Of a stretch of DNA of 52,745 nucleotides, positions 15,199-22,804 are shown in pieces; position 1 is the stretch's first letter, and every line of letters begins with the position of its first letter. The stretch is from contig NZ_JAUTDN010000041.1 in assembly GCF_030646155.1 (NCBI RefSeq), forward strand, positions 1 to 52,745, given 5' to 3'. Source of the stretch: Conexibacter sp. CPCC 205762. GTDB lineage: Bacteria; Actinomycetota; Thermoleophilia; Solirubrobacterales; Solirubrobacteraceae. The notes below the pieces were generated by a model that worked only from the letters and a program-made list of their open reading frames with translations, had not been told where the DNA came from and did no database searches. The translations under genes and the position numbers were made by a program.

Positions 15199-16667
15199 CC
15201 GGAGCGTCTTCTGGCTCTGGCTCTGCGAGCGGCTCTTCTGGCTCTGGCTCTTGTGGCGGGTCTGCTCTTGGCCGCCAGCAGTCTCGCCAGCTGCCCGCGC
15301 TCGACGCGGACCGCCTCGACGGCCGCCGCCTGCGCCCGTCTCCACGCTCTCGGTCTGCGCGTCGGCAGCATCTCGAAGATGTTGTTGTAGCCGACCAGGT
15401 AGACAGCGCGGCGGTCGGCGACGACCGGCGTGTAGGCGCCCTCTCTGAAGAAGAAGACCTGCTTGCCGGTGCGCGCGTTCAGCCCGTGCGTGTCGTAGGC
15501 GCCGAGGTTGGCGAAGTAGACGACCCCGCCGACCAGCGTCGGCGAGCCGGAGATGCGGTTGCCGCTGGCGTACTTCCAGCGGACCGAGCCCGACTGCGCG
15601 TCGAAGGCGTAGAAGTTGCCGTCGTAGGAGCCGGCGAAGACGGTCGGCCCGAGCCCGCTGACGTTCGCGACCGCCGGCGCGGCGTAGACATAGCCGCCGG
15701 TCCCGGTCGCCCACGCGAGCGCGCCGTCCTTGGCCGAGAAGGAGTAGACGCGGCTGTCGGTGTTGCCGAGATAGACGCGGCCGAAGGCGACCGCCGGCGT
15801 CGAGTAGAACTGACCCGAGCCGAAGCCGAACTTCGTCCCGTTGGTGCCGACCTGCCAGACGCGCTTGCCGTCGCGTGCCCGCACCGCCTGCACCTTCCCG
15901 CCGTAGTCGCCGAAGTAGAGGTTGCCGTCGGCGTAGGCGGGCGCGCCCTTGACCGCGCCGGCAGCCTGGTAGGTCCAGCGCGTGTTGCCGTTTCTGGCGT
16001 TGAGCGCGTAGACGGTGCCGTTCTCGCTGCCGAAGAACAGCAGCCCGTTGCGCAGCAGCGGCGAGGACTCGACGCGGCTCGGCAGGTCCTTCGACCACAG
16101 CGGCTTGCCGTCCAGCTCGCGGAAGGCCGCGACGCGGCCGGCGCCGTCGTCGTCCTGGCGCGCGAGCACGGTCACGTAGACGTTGCCGTCGCCGATCGCC
16201 GGCGAGGAGGCGGCCAGCTTGCCGACGTGCTGGCGCCACTTGATCGCGCCGCTGACCTTGTCGATCGCGCGCAGCCAGGCGTCGTCGTTGAAGACGTACA
16301 GCGTCGCGCCTCTGATCACCGGCGGGAACTCGATCAGGACGTCGTCGCGGTAGGTCCAGCCGCGCTTGAACGGCGGTCTCAGATAGCCGGGGGCAGAGGA
16401 CCAGTCGCGCGTGCGCGAGTCGGTCAGGCCGTAGGTCGGCCACGAGAAGGTGTCGACCGGTCTCGCTCTCGCTCTCGGCTTGGGCGGGGCCGTCGTGGTG
16501 GTGTCGGTCGGCTCCGTCGTCGCGGTGAAGGCGACATCCGGATTGGAGACGTCGCCAGGCTCCCGCAGCAGCAGGAAAGCCGCCGCGCCGCCCGCGATCA
16601 GCAGGACGGCGGCGGCCACGAGGGCGACGAGCAGACCGCGCCGACGGCGTGGCTTCGGGCTCGGCAT
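15195..16667 (-). CDS. Membrane-anchored PQQ-like beta-propeller protein
   Basis: 490 aa. A basic N-terminus (PKPRRRRG) and a single transmembrane segment (about residues 10-32, GLLVALVAAAVLLIAGGAAA) anchor it, with the rest probably outside the cell. After a Thr/Pro linker come about seven repeats of the PQQ-binding-like propeller type, each with a YALNARNGNTRW or VQAVRARDGKRVW-like strand and G-x-L-Y/V-Y-F-G strands. The family binds PQQ in dehydrogenases or acts as a scaffold (BamB-like); no dehydrogenase residues are identified here. The C-terminus is a strongly basic Arg/Ala tail. The start is the ATG at 16667, preceded by TACCAT 9 nt upstream. The stop shares the CTAG tetranucleotide with the convergent membrane gene. 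Confidence 0.85.
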   Translation of the reverse strand: MPSPKPRRRRGLLVALVAAAVLLIAGGAAAFLLLREPGDVSNPDVAFTATTEPTDTTTTAPPKPRARARPVDTFSWPTYGLTDSRTRDWSSAPGYLRPPFKRGWTYRDDVLIEFPPVIRGATLYVFNDDAWLRAIDKVSGAIKWRQHVGKLAASSPAIGDGNVYVTVLARQDDDGAGRVAAFRELDGKPLWSKDLPSRVESSPLLRNGLLFFGSENGTVYALNARNGNTRWTYQAAGAVKGAPAYADGNLYFGDYGGKVQAVRARDGKRVWQVGTNGTKFGFGSGQFYSTPAVAFGRVYLGNTDSRVYSFSAKDGALAWATGTGGYVYAAPAVANVSGLGPTVFAGSYDGNFYAFDAQSGSVRWKYASGNRISGSPTLVGGVVYFANLGAYDTHGLNARTGKQVFFFREGAYTPVVADRRAVYLVGYNNIFEMLPTRRPRAWRRAQAAAVEAVRVERGQLARLLAAKSRPATRARARRAARRARARRRSG

Positions 16668-16676
16668 CGGCCGCGC

Positions 16677-16686
16677 ATGGTAGTAC
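16677..16686. promoter_or_regulatory. Overlapping divergent -10 boxes
   Basis: Only 25 bp separate the ATG at 16667 (minus) and the GTG at 16693 (plus). Within them TACCAT on the minus strand (16682-16677) and TAGTAC on the plus strand (16681-16686) share two base pairs. They sit 9 and 6 nt from their start codons. Confidence 0.45.
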
Positions 16687-16692
16687 AGGCCC

Positions 16693-17967
16693 GTGACGAT
16701 CTCCCCCGACGAGCTGCCCGCGCGGCTGCGCGCGCTCCCCGCCGCCGCGCCCCTGTTCGACGTGCTGGCGGGCGATTCGCGCCTGCACGTGGTCGGCGGC
16801 GCGGTCCGCGACCTGCTGCTCGGCGGGCTGCCGCTCGACCTCGACCTGGTCGTCGAAGGGGACGCGGCGGAGCTGGCGGCGCGGCTGGCCGAGGGGCTCG
16901 GCGGCGAGCTGCTCGTGCACGATCGCTTCGGCACCGCGACGGTGACGGCCGGCGCCAGGTCCTACGACCTCGTGCGAGCGCGGGCCGAGACCTACGCGCG
17001 GCCGGGGGCGCTGCCGGAGGTGCGGCCGGGGACGCTCGCGCAGGACCTCGCGCGGCGCGACTTCACGATCAACGCGATCGCCTTGACGCTCGCCGGGCGG
17101 CTCGACGCGGTCGCGCATGCGCTCGACGACCTCGCGGAGGGCGAGCTGCGCGTGCTGCACGCGCAGTCGTTCCTGGACGACCCGACACGGCTGCTGCGGC
17201 TCGTCCGCTACGCGACGCGGCTCGGCTTCGGCGTCGAGCGCGAGACGGCGCGGCTGGCCGGCGAGGCGGTCGCCGGCGGCGCGCTGGCGACGGTGACCGC
17301 GACGCGGATCGGCAGAGAGCTGCGGCTGCTGCTGCGCGAGCCGGCCGCCGCGGATGCGCTCGCGTGGGTCTGCGGCTGGGGCGACGGCGACGCGCTCGTG
17401 CCGGGGCTCGGGTTCGACGCTGAGCTGGCGGCTTCGGCGCGGGCGCTGATGGCGGGCGGCGCCGCGGGGGAGGCGGGCGGCGCACCGGGCGCTGGCGGCG
17501 GCTCGTCGCGAGACGACGGCCGCGACGATCTCCTGCTGCTCGCGGTCGCGACGCGCGGCGTCGGCAGGCGGCTCGGCGCGTGGCTCGACGCGCTCGGCTT
17601 CGCGGCGCGCGAGCGCGACGCGGTCGTCGCCGCCGCGCAGCGCAGCGGGCGCGTGGCGCAGCGGCTGCGGGCCGCGGAGGGGAGAGCGTCGGCGATCGCG
17701 GCGGCGCTCGACGGCGCCGGGCCGGAGCTGGCGGCGCTCGCCGGCGCGCTCGGCGGCGCGGAGGCCGCGGCCGCGGTCGCGCGCTGGCGCGACGAGCTGA
17801 GGCACGTGCGGCTGGAGATCGACGGCGGCGACCTGCGCCGCGCCGGCGTCCCGCAGGGGGCGGCGGTCGGCCGCGGCCTCGCCGCCGCGCTCGCCGCCAA
17901 GCGCGACGGCGAGGTCGCCGGGCGCGAGGCCGAGCTGACGGTCGCGCTGGCGGCGGCCGGCGGCTGA
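16693..17967 (+). CDS. CCA tRNA nucleotidyltransferase / poly(A) polymerase family protein
   Basis: 424 aa. The class II nucleotidyltransferase head is clear: HVVGGAVRDLLLGG followed by LDLDLVVEGD with the two metal-binding aspartates, then the ARRDFTINAIALTL motif and RLLRLVRYATRLGF (RNA/ribose-binding). These enzymes add CCA to tRNA 3' ends or short poly(A). The C-terminal part is Ala/Gly-rich, contains an acidic disordered insert near residues 256-275, and no HD domain is evident. The GTG start has no Shine-Dalgarno and a TAGTAC hexamer 6 nt before it, so it may be leaderless. Confidence 0.88.
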   Translation: MTISPDELPARLRALPAAAPLFDVLAGDSRLHVVGGAVRDLLLGGLPLDLDLVVEGDAAELAARLAEGLGGELLVHDRFGTATVTAGARSYDLVRARAETYARPGALPEVRPGTLAQDLARRDFTINAIALTLAGRLDAVAHALDDLAEGELRVLHAQSFLDDPTRLLRLVRYATRLGFGVERETARLAGEAVAGGALATVTATRIGRELRLLLREPAAADALAWVCGWGDGDALVPGLGFDAELAASARALMAGGAAGEAGGAPGAGGGSSRDDGRDDLLLLAVATRGVGRRLGAWLDALGFAARERDAVVAAAQRSGRVAQRLRAAEGRASAIAAALDGAGPELAALAGALGGAEAAAAVARWRDELRHVRLEIDGGDLRRAGVPQGAAVGRGLAAALAAKRDGEVAGREAELTVALAAAGG

Positions 17968-18032
17968 CGCGGGTGGGCGGCTGACGCGGGGGCGCGGCGC
18001 CGGGCGGCTACAGATGCGGCGGGCGGCGTGGC

Positions 18033-18038
18033 TACCAT
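18033..18038 (+). promoter_or_regulatory. -10 box TACCAT, 7 nt before pgeF GTG
   Basis: TACCAT, seven bases, then GTG 18046. The box lies inside the longer open frame that starts at GTG 18028, which argues for the shorter protein and a leaderless mRNA. Confidence 0.5.
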
Positions 18039-18045
18039 CCGCGAC

Positions 18046-18789
18046 GTGGACCTTCCCGCTCCCTTCGCCTGGCAGGGCGACCACGTCGCGATCGAGCTGC
18101 CGGGCGGCAGCGCGCTCTTCACGACCCGCCGCGGCGGCGTCTCGCAGGGCCCCTACGCCTCGCTCAACCTCGGCCGGCTGACCGCCGACGAGCCGGCCGC
18201 CGTCGAGCGCAACCGCGAGCTGCTGGCGCAGGCGCTGCGGATCCCCCGGGCGCAGATCGCGCAGGGCCTGCAGGTCCACGAGACGGTCGTCAGACGGGTC
18301 TGCCTGCAGCCCGACCCGGACGCCGAGCCGACGCCGGCGGACGGCCAGGCGACCGCGCTGGCGGACGTCGCGCCGCTCGTGCTGACGGCCGACTGCCTGC
18401 CGGTCGCGCTGATCGCCTGCGGTGCCGTCGCGATGGTCCACGCCGGCTGGCGGGGGCTTGCGGGCGGCGTGCTGGAGGAGGGCGTCAGAGCGCTGCGCGA
18501 GCTGGGCGCCGACGGCCACGTCGCGGCCGCGATCGGCCCCGGCGCCGGCCGCTGCTGCTACCAGGTCGGCGACGACGTGCGCGCGGCGTTCGCCCGCTAC
18601 GGCGACGGCGTGCTCGACGGCGACCGGATCGACCTGAAGGCGATCGCGCGCAAGAAGCTGAAGGCGGCGGGCGTCGGCGAGGTCCACGACGCCGGCCTCT
18701 GCACGATCTGCTCCGACCCGTCGCTGTTCTTCTCCTACCGGCGCGACGGCGTGACCGGACGACAGGCGGGTGTGGCATGGCGCAGCTGA
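18046..18789 (+). CDS. pgeF: Peptidoglycan editing factor PgeF (multicopper polyphenol oxidase-like)
   Basis: 247 aa. PgeF/YlmD hydrolyses misincorporated L-serine from muropeptide precursors; older annotations call it laccase-like. Family motifs: FTTRRGGVSQGPYASLNLG near the start, VHETVV with a metal histidine, LTADCLPVAL with the catalytic cysteine, VHAGWRGLAGGVLEEGV with a metal histidine, and the AIGPGAGRCCYQVGDDV segment. I chose GTG 18046 because of the -10 box 7 nt before it. It opens the ylmDEFG-like cluster and overlaps yggS by 13 bp. Confidence 0.92.
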   Translation: MDLPAPFAWQGDHVAIELPGGSALFTTRRGGVSQGPYASLNLGRLTADEPAAVERNRELLAQALRIPRAQIAQGLQVHETVVRRVCLQPDPDAEPTPADGQATALADVAPLVLTADCLPVALIACGAVAMVHAGWRGLAGGVLEEGVRALRELGADGHVAAAIGPGAGRCCYQVGDDVRAAFARYGDGVLDGDRIDLKAIARKKLKAAGVGEVHDAGLCTICSDPSLFFSYRRDGVTGRQAGVAWRS

Positions 18790-19442
18790 TCTACGACCTC
18801 GACGTGCACAAAGTGCGAGCGAACGTCGACGAGGCGCGCGAGCGGATCGACGTCGCCGCCGCGCTGGCGGGCCGCGCGCCCGGCGACGTGCAGCTGCTGG
18901 CGGCGGTCAAGTACGTGCCGCTGGAGTCGGTCGCGATCCTCGCCGAGGCCGGCCTGACGCTGCTGGGGGAGAACCGCGCGCAGGACCTGGAGGCGAAGGC
19001 GGCCGCCTACCCGAACCGCTTCACATGGGACTTCATCGGCCATCTGCAGAGCCGCAAGGTCAAGCAGATCCTGCCGTTCACGCGGCTGATCCACTCGGTC
19101 TCCTCCGACTCCGTGCTGGAGCAGCTGGCCAGGCACGCGAGCGGCAGCGACGTCGAGGTGCTGATCGAGGTCAACGTCGCCGGCGAGGCGTCGAAGAGCG
19201 GCGTCGCGCCAGACGAGCTGGCCGCCTTCGTCGCGCGCTGCCCGGTCCCGGTCGTCGGGCTGATGACGATGCCGCCGCTCGCGCGCAGAGCCGAGGGCAA
19301 CCGCCGCCACTTCGCCGCGCTGCGCGAGCTGGCCGAGCGTCACGGCCTGCGCGAGCTGTCGATGGGCACCTCGCAGGACTACGAGGTCGCCGTCGAGGAG
19401 GGCGCGACGATCGTCCGGCTCGGCTCGACGCTGTACGTCTGA
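18777..19442 (+). CDS. YggS/YlmE family PLP-dependent protein
   Basis: 221 aa, the usual size. This family (PLPBP) binds pyridoxal phosphate and keeps vitamin B6 and amino acid balance without a known reaction. The PLP lysine is in LLAAVKYVPLE near residue 43; LLGENRAQDLEAK, WDFIGHLQSRKVKQI, VLIEVNVAGEASKSG and LSMGTSQDYEVAVEEGATIVRLGSTLY follow in family order. It lies between pgeF and sepF, as in many Gram-positive division clusters. Confidence 0.94.
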   Translation: MAQLIYDLDVHKVRANVDEARERIDVAAALAGRAPGDVQLLAAVKYVPLESVAILAEAGLTLLGENRAQDLEAKAAAYPNRFTWDFIGHLQSRKVKQILPFTRLIHSVSSDSVLEQLARHASGSDVEVLIEVNVAGEASKSGVAPDELAAFVARCPVPVVGLMTMPPLARRAEGNRRHFAALRELAERHGLRELSMGTSQDYEVAVEEGATIVRLGSTLYV

Positions 19443-19556
19443 GCCGGCCTCCGCCCGGAGCGCGGATGCGCCCTGGGCGCGTGAACAACCGGTGAAGCGC
19501 ATAATGGGGAGTGCGTTGCAGGGATTCATCCGCCCTGCGCGAACCACTTCACCGTC

Positions 19557-20186
19557 ATGGCATTTCGCGACACCTGGCACCGCGCGCTCGTCTACTTCGG
19601 CCTCGCCGTCGAGCACGACTACGACGACGAACCCGAGTACGACCGCGCGCCTGAGCGCGGCGGTCGTGACCGCGAGCGTGAGCGGCAGCAGCAGTACACC
19701 GAGCCCGAGGCCGACCTCGAGGACCAGTACCGAGAGCGCCCGAACGTGCGCCGGCTCAGCAGCAGCCGCCGGCGCCGGGACGAGATCGACGACATCTTCG
19801 CCGACGACGAGCCGTTGCAGCGGCGCACGAGCGTCCTGCGACCGGTCGGCGGCACGGGCGGCGGTGGAGGCGGTGGCGGTGCGGGCGTTCGCAACGGTCG
19901 CAGCGGGGAGGTCCGCGTGCATCTCGTCGTACCCAAGTCGTTCAACGACGCCCAGGACGTGGCGGACAAGTTCAAGGACTCGATCCCGGTCATCCTCAAC
20001 CTGCAGGGGTCGGACACCGATCTCTCCAAGCGGCTGATCGACTTCTCCTCGGGCCTCACCTACGCGCTCGACGGCGGCATGCAGCGGATCGCCGACAAGG
20101 TCTTCCTGCTGACGCCGCGCAACGTCGAGGTCTCCGCGGAGGAGCGCGCCCGGCTGATCGAGAAGGGCTTCTTCAACCAGTCGTGA
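19557..20186 (+). CDS. sepF: Cell division protein SepF
   Basis: 209 aa. SepF binds FtsZ and anchors it to the membrane. The N-terminal amphipathic membrane helix is visible (FRDTWHRALVYFGLAVEH), then a long acidic/basic disordered linker ending in a glycine run (about residues 100-120). The conserved C-terminal domain covers about 120-209: VHLVVPKSFNDAQDVADKF, VILNLQGSD, RLIDFSSGLTYALDGGMQRIADKVFLLTP. The 114-bp upstream spacer has a CATAAT hexamer at about 19500-19505 as a possible -10; no strong Shine-Dalgarno is seen. Confidence 0.95.
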   Translation: MAFRDTWHRALVYFGLAVEHDYDDEPEYDRAPERGGRDRERERQQQYTEPEADLEDQYRERPNVRRLSSSRRRRDEIDDIFADDEPLQRRTSVLRPVGGTGGGGGGGGAGVRNGRSGEVRVHLVVPKSFNDAQDVADKFKDSIPVILNLQGSDTDLSKRLIDFSSGLTYALDGGMQRIADKVFLLTPRNVEVSAEERARLIEKGFFNQS

Positions 20187-20230
20187 GGGGAAGCGGGCGG
20201 AGCGAGTCGCTCCGCTACGCTTCCGCTTCT

Positions 20231-20992
20231 ATGCAGGTGGGACTGATCGGATCGGGCAACATGGCCAGCGCGCTCGCGCGCGGCTGGGGTGACCCGGTCC
20301 TCTGCACGGACGCGATCCAGCGTCGCGCCGAGGACCTCGCGGCCGAGCTCGGCGGCGAGGCGCTCGCCTCCAACATCGAGCTGGCGCAGCGAGCCGAGCT
20401 GCTGTTCCTCTGCCACAAGCCCGACCAGCTCGACCAGGTCGCGGCCGAGATCGCCGCCGTCGGCGACGCGCCGATCGTCTCGATCCTCGGCGGCGTGCCG
20501 CTGAGCGCGCTGCAGGCGGCCTATCCCGGCCGCCCGGTCTTCCGGCTGATGCCGAACGTCGCCGTCGAGGTCGGCCGCGGCGTGATCTGCGTCGCCCACG
20601 ACGCCGACGTCGACCACGATCTCGCCGAGCGGGTCGTGACGCTGCTGGAGCGCAGCGCGACCGTCGTCAGACTCGACGACAGGCTGATCGACGCGGCGAC
20701 CGCGGCGATGGGCGTCGGGCCGGCGTACGTCGCGCTCGTCGTCGAGGCGTGGGTCGACTCGATCGTGCGGCTGGGGATCCCGGCGCCGACCGCGTCGGTG
20801 CTCGTCAGCGAGACGGTCGCCGGCACGATCGAGCTGCTCGCCGCCAGAGACGGCGACACGCTCGCGGTGCGGCGCTCGGTCACCTCGCCCGGCGGCTCGA
20901 CCGCCCGCGGCCTGGCCGCGCTCGACGCGCACAACCTGCGCACCGGCTTCCAGGCGGCCGCCGACGCGGTCGTCCACGGGGGGCGCAGATGA
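20231..20992 (+). CDS. proC: Pyrroline-5-carboxylate reductase
   Basis: 253 aa from ATG 20231. It reduces pyrroline-5-carboxylate to proline with NAD(P)H. The Rossmann loop is at the very start (VGLIGSGNMASALARGW), LLFLCHKPDQL and FRLMPNVAVEVGRGV follow, and the C-terminal helical domain has the SPGGSTARGL motif. A TACGCT hexamer 9 nt before the ATG and no Shine-Dalgarno favour this start over the in-frame ATG at 20183. Its stop overlaps yggT (ATGA). Confidence 0.92.
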   Translation: MQVGLIGSGNMASALARGWGDPVLCTDAIQRRAEDLAAELGGEALASNIELAQRAELLFLCHKPDQLDQVAAEIAAVGDAPIVSILGGVPLSALQAAYPGRPVFRLMPNVAVEVGRGVICVAHDADVDHDLAERVVTLLERSATVVRLDDRLIDAATAAMGVGPAYVALVVEAWVDSIVRLGIPAPTASVLVSETVAGTIELLAARDGDTLAVRRSVTSPGGSTARGLAALDAHNLRTGFQAAADAVVHGGRR

Positions 20993-21297
20993 GCGGCCTC
21001 GTCCTCGCCTCGACGCGAGGGACGATCGCCGACTACGTCGATGCGCTCTTCACCGTCTACCTGATCCTGATCTTCGCGTACATAGTCGTGTCGATCGTCT
21101 TCTCGGTCGGCGTGCGCGTGCCGTACTCGCGCTGGAGCAGTGCGATCTTCGAGTTCCTCAGACAGGTCGTCGAGCCGTACCTCAACCTCTTCCGCCGCTT
21201 CCTGCCGAACTTCGGCCCGCTCGACCTCAGCCCGATGGTCGCGACCTTCGCGCTGATCATCGTCTGGCGGATCGTCGTCGGCGCGATCCAGCCGTGA
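20989..21297 (+). CDS. YggT family membrane protein
   Basis: 102 aa with two hydrophobic segments (about residues 20-40 and 78-98) and the family sequence PYSRWSSAIFEFLRQVVEPYLNLFRRFLP between them. YggT/YlmG proteins sit beside sepF in many bacteria and influence division or envelope integrity; the molecular role is unsettled. Overlaps proC and lspA by 4 bp each. Confidence 0.9.
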   Translation: MSGLVLASTRGTIADYVDALFTVYLILIFAYIVVSIVFSVGVRVPYSRWSSAIFEFLRQVVEPYLNLFRRFLPNFGPLDLSPMVATFALIIVWRIVVGAIQP

Positions 21298-21770
21298 GCG
21301 GCTCAGGGACGATGTGGCTGCGGGCCGGCGCCGTCGCGCTGGTCGTGCTCGTGCTCGACCAGCTGACGAAGGGCCTCGTGCGCGCCGACGTCGCGGTCGG
21401 CGAGAAGAACGAGGTGCTGCCGTTCCTCGACATCGGCCACGTCCACAACGACGGCGTCGCCTTCGGCTTCCTCGGCGGCGGCGGCGCGATCGTGCTGGTC
21501 GTGACCTTCGCCGCGCTGGCGCTGCTGGTCGGCTTCTTCGCCCGCAACCCGACGCGGCCGCTGCTGTGGCTGCCGACCGGGATGCTGCTGGGCGGCGCGA
21601 TCGGCAACCTCGTCGATCGCATACGTCAGGGCTATGTGACGGACTTCATCGAGTTCCCGCACTGGCCGTCGTTCAACGTCGCCGACATCGCGATCACCTG
21701 CGGCGTGATCGTGCTCGTCGTCGTACTGGAGTTCGGACATGGCCGAACCGCTGCGGCTGGAAGCCGCTGA
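21294..21770 (+). CDS. lspA: Lipoprotein signal peptidase (LspA)
   Basis: 158 aa, four transmembrane segments. It cleaves the signal peptide of diacylglyceryl-modified prolipoproteins. Family boxes: LDQLTKGLVR, HVHNDGVAFGFL, GGAIGNLVDRIRQGYVTDFIEF with the first catalytic aspartate, and FNVADIAITCGVI with the second. GTG start overlapping yggT (GTGA). Likely substrates include the UrtA lipoprotein in this window. Confidence 0.95.
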   Translation: MSGSGTMWLRAGAVALVVLVLDQLTKGLVRADVAVGEKNEVLPFLDIGHVHNDGVAFGFLGGGGAIVLVVTFAALALLVGFFARNPTRPLLWLPTGMLLGGAIGNLVDRIRQGYVTDFIEFPHWPSFNVADIAITCGVIVLVVVLEFGHGRTAAAGSR

Positions 21771-22641
21771 GGGCGACGCGGGGGAGCGGCTCGACAGCTT
21801 CCTCGCAACCCCGCTCGGATCCCGCGCGAAGGCGCAGCGCCTGATCGACGCCGGTCTCGTGACCGTCGACGGCGCCGCCCAGCCCAAGCGCCACAAGCTG
21901 CAGGTCGGCGAGCGGGTCGAGGTCGCGCCCGAGCCGCAGGTCGAGCTCGAGCCGGCCGGCGACGCGCCGTACGAGATCGCCTACGAGGACGAGCACCTGC
22001 TGATCGTCGACAAGCCGGCCGGCGTCGTCGTCCATCCAGCCCCGGGCCACCGCACCGGGACGCTGTCGCAGGCGCTCTCCGGTCGCGCCGCGGGCGGCGA
22101 GGACCCGGCCCGCGCCGGCATCGTCCACCGCCTCGACCGCGACACCTCCGGCCTGCTCGTCGTCGCCAAGTCGGAGCAGTCGCACCGGCTGCTGAAGGCG
22201 ATGATCGAGGCGCGCGAGGTGCGGCGCGAGTACTACGCGCTGGTCGAGGGGACGCCGCCGGCGCGCTCGGGCACGATCGACGCGCCGATCGGGCGCGACC
22301 GTCGCGTGCGCACGCGCATGTCGACCGAGACCGACGACCCGCGCGACGCCCGCACCCACTTCACGCTGGAGCGCGCGCTGCCCGACTCGGCGCTGCTGCG
22401 GGTCGTGCTGGAGACCGGCCGCACGCACCAGATCCGCGTCCACCTGCAGGCGATCGGCTACCCGGTCGTGGGCGACCCGGAGTACGGCAGAGCGGGCAGA
22501 TTCGGCCTCCAGCGGCAGTTCCTGCACGCGACCCGGCTCGCCTTCGAGCACCCGCTCAGCGGCGAGCAGGTCGACGTCTCCGCGCCGCTGCCGCCGGACC
22601 TCGCCGCGGTGCTCGCGCGGCTGGAGTCGCAGCTGACGTGA
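21739..22641 (+). CDS. RluA-family pseudouridine synthase (RluD-like)
   Basis: 300 aa with an N-terminal S4 RNA-binding domain (about residues 12-75, RLDSFLATPLGSRAKAQRLID) and the RluA catalytic domain. The catalytic aspartate is in GIVHRLDRDTSGLLVVAKS; the core continues with YYALVEG and GRTHQIRVHLQAIGYPVVGDPEYG. It converts uridines in 23S rRNA to pseudouridine; the lspA-rluD pairing is common. It overlaps lspA by 32 bp in another frame. Confidence 0.93.
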   Translation: MAEPLRLEAAEGDAGERLDSFLATPLGSRAKAQRLIDAGLVTVDGAAQPKRHKLQVGERVEVAPEPQVELEPAGDAPYEIAYEDEHLLIVDKPAGVVVHPAPGHRTGTLSQALSGRAAGGEDPARAGIVHRLDRDTSGLLVVAKSEQSHRLLKAMIEAREVRREYYALVEGTPPARSGTIDAPIGRDRRVRTRMSTETDDPRDARTHFTLERALPDSALLRVVLETGRTHQIRVHLQAIGYPVVGDPEYGRAGRFGLQRQFLHATRLAFEHPLSGEQVDVSAPLPPDLAAVLARLESQLT

Positions 22642-22670
22642 GGCACGAGGGCGTTCTCGTCCTCGTCGCG

Positions 22671-22676
22671 TAGACT
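22671..22676 (+). promoter_or_regulatory. Probable rpsB promoter -10 (TAGACT)
   Basis: TAGACT lies in the 163-bp gap between rluD and rpsB and is followed by an AT-rich stretch. Transcription from here would give a leader of about 120 nt before the rpsB Shine-Dalgarno AAGGAG at about 22793. No clear TTGACA-type -35 is visible. A long rpsB leader may carry the S2 autoregulatory site, but I could not fold it. Confidence 0.4.
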
Positions 22677-22804
22677 TAGGAGCTGTACGCAGTCAAACGA
22701 ACCCGGACGCTTCACGGTCCGCGGCCCTGCTCGGTGCGCCCGCATCGAGTTCCGCGCGATCGGCGACCGGACGCAGTCCCGCACTTCCACCAAGGAGCCA
22801 CACC

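Noticed and set aside
14599..18687. A 1362-codon open frame on the minus strand
   Set aside because: It runs antisense or out of frame through several well-supported genes and is Arg/Ala/Pro-rich without family motifs; long open frames are expected by chance at this GC content. Only the propeller protein (15195-16667) is real within that strand region.
22642..22670. ACGAGG/CCTCGT hairpin after rluD as a terminator
   Set aside because: The stem is only six pairs with a 10-base loop and no T run, so it is too weak to call.
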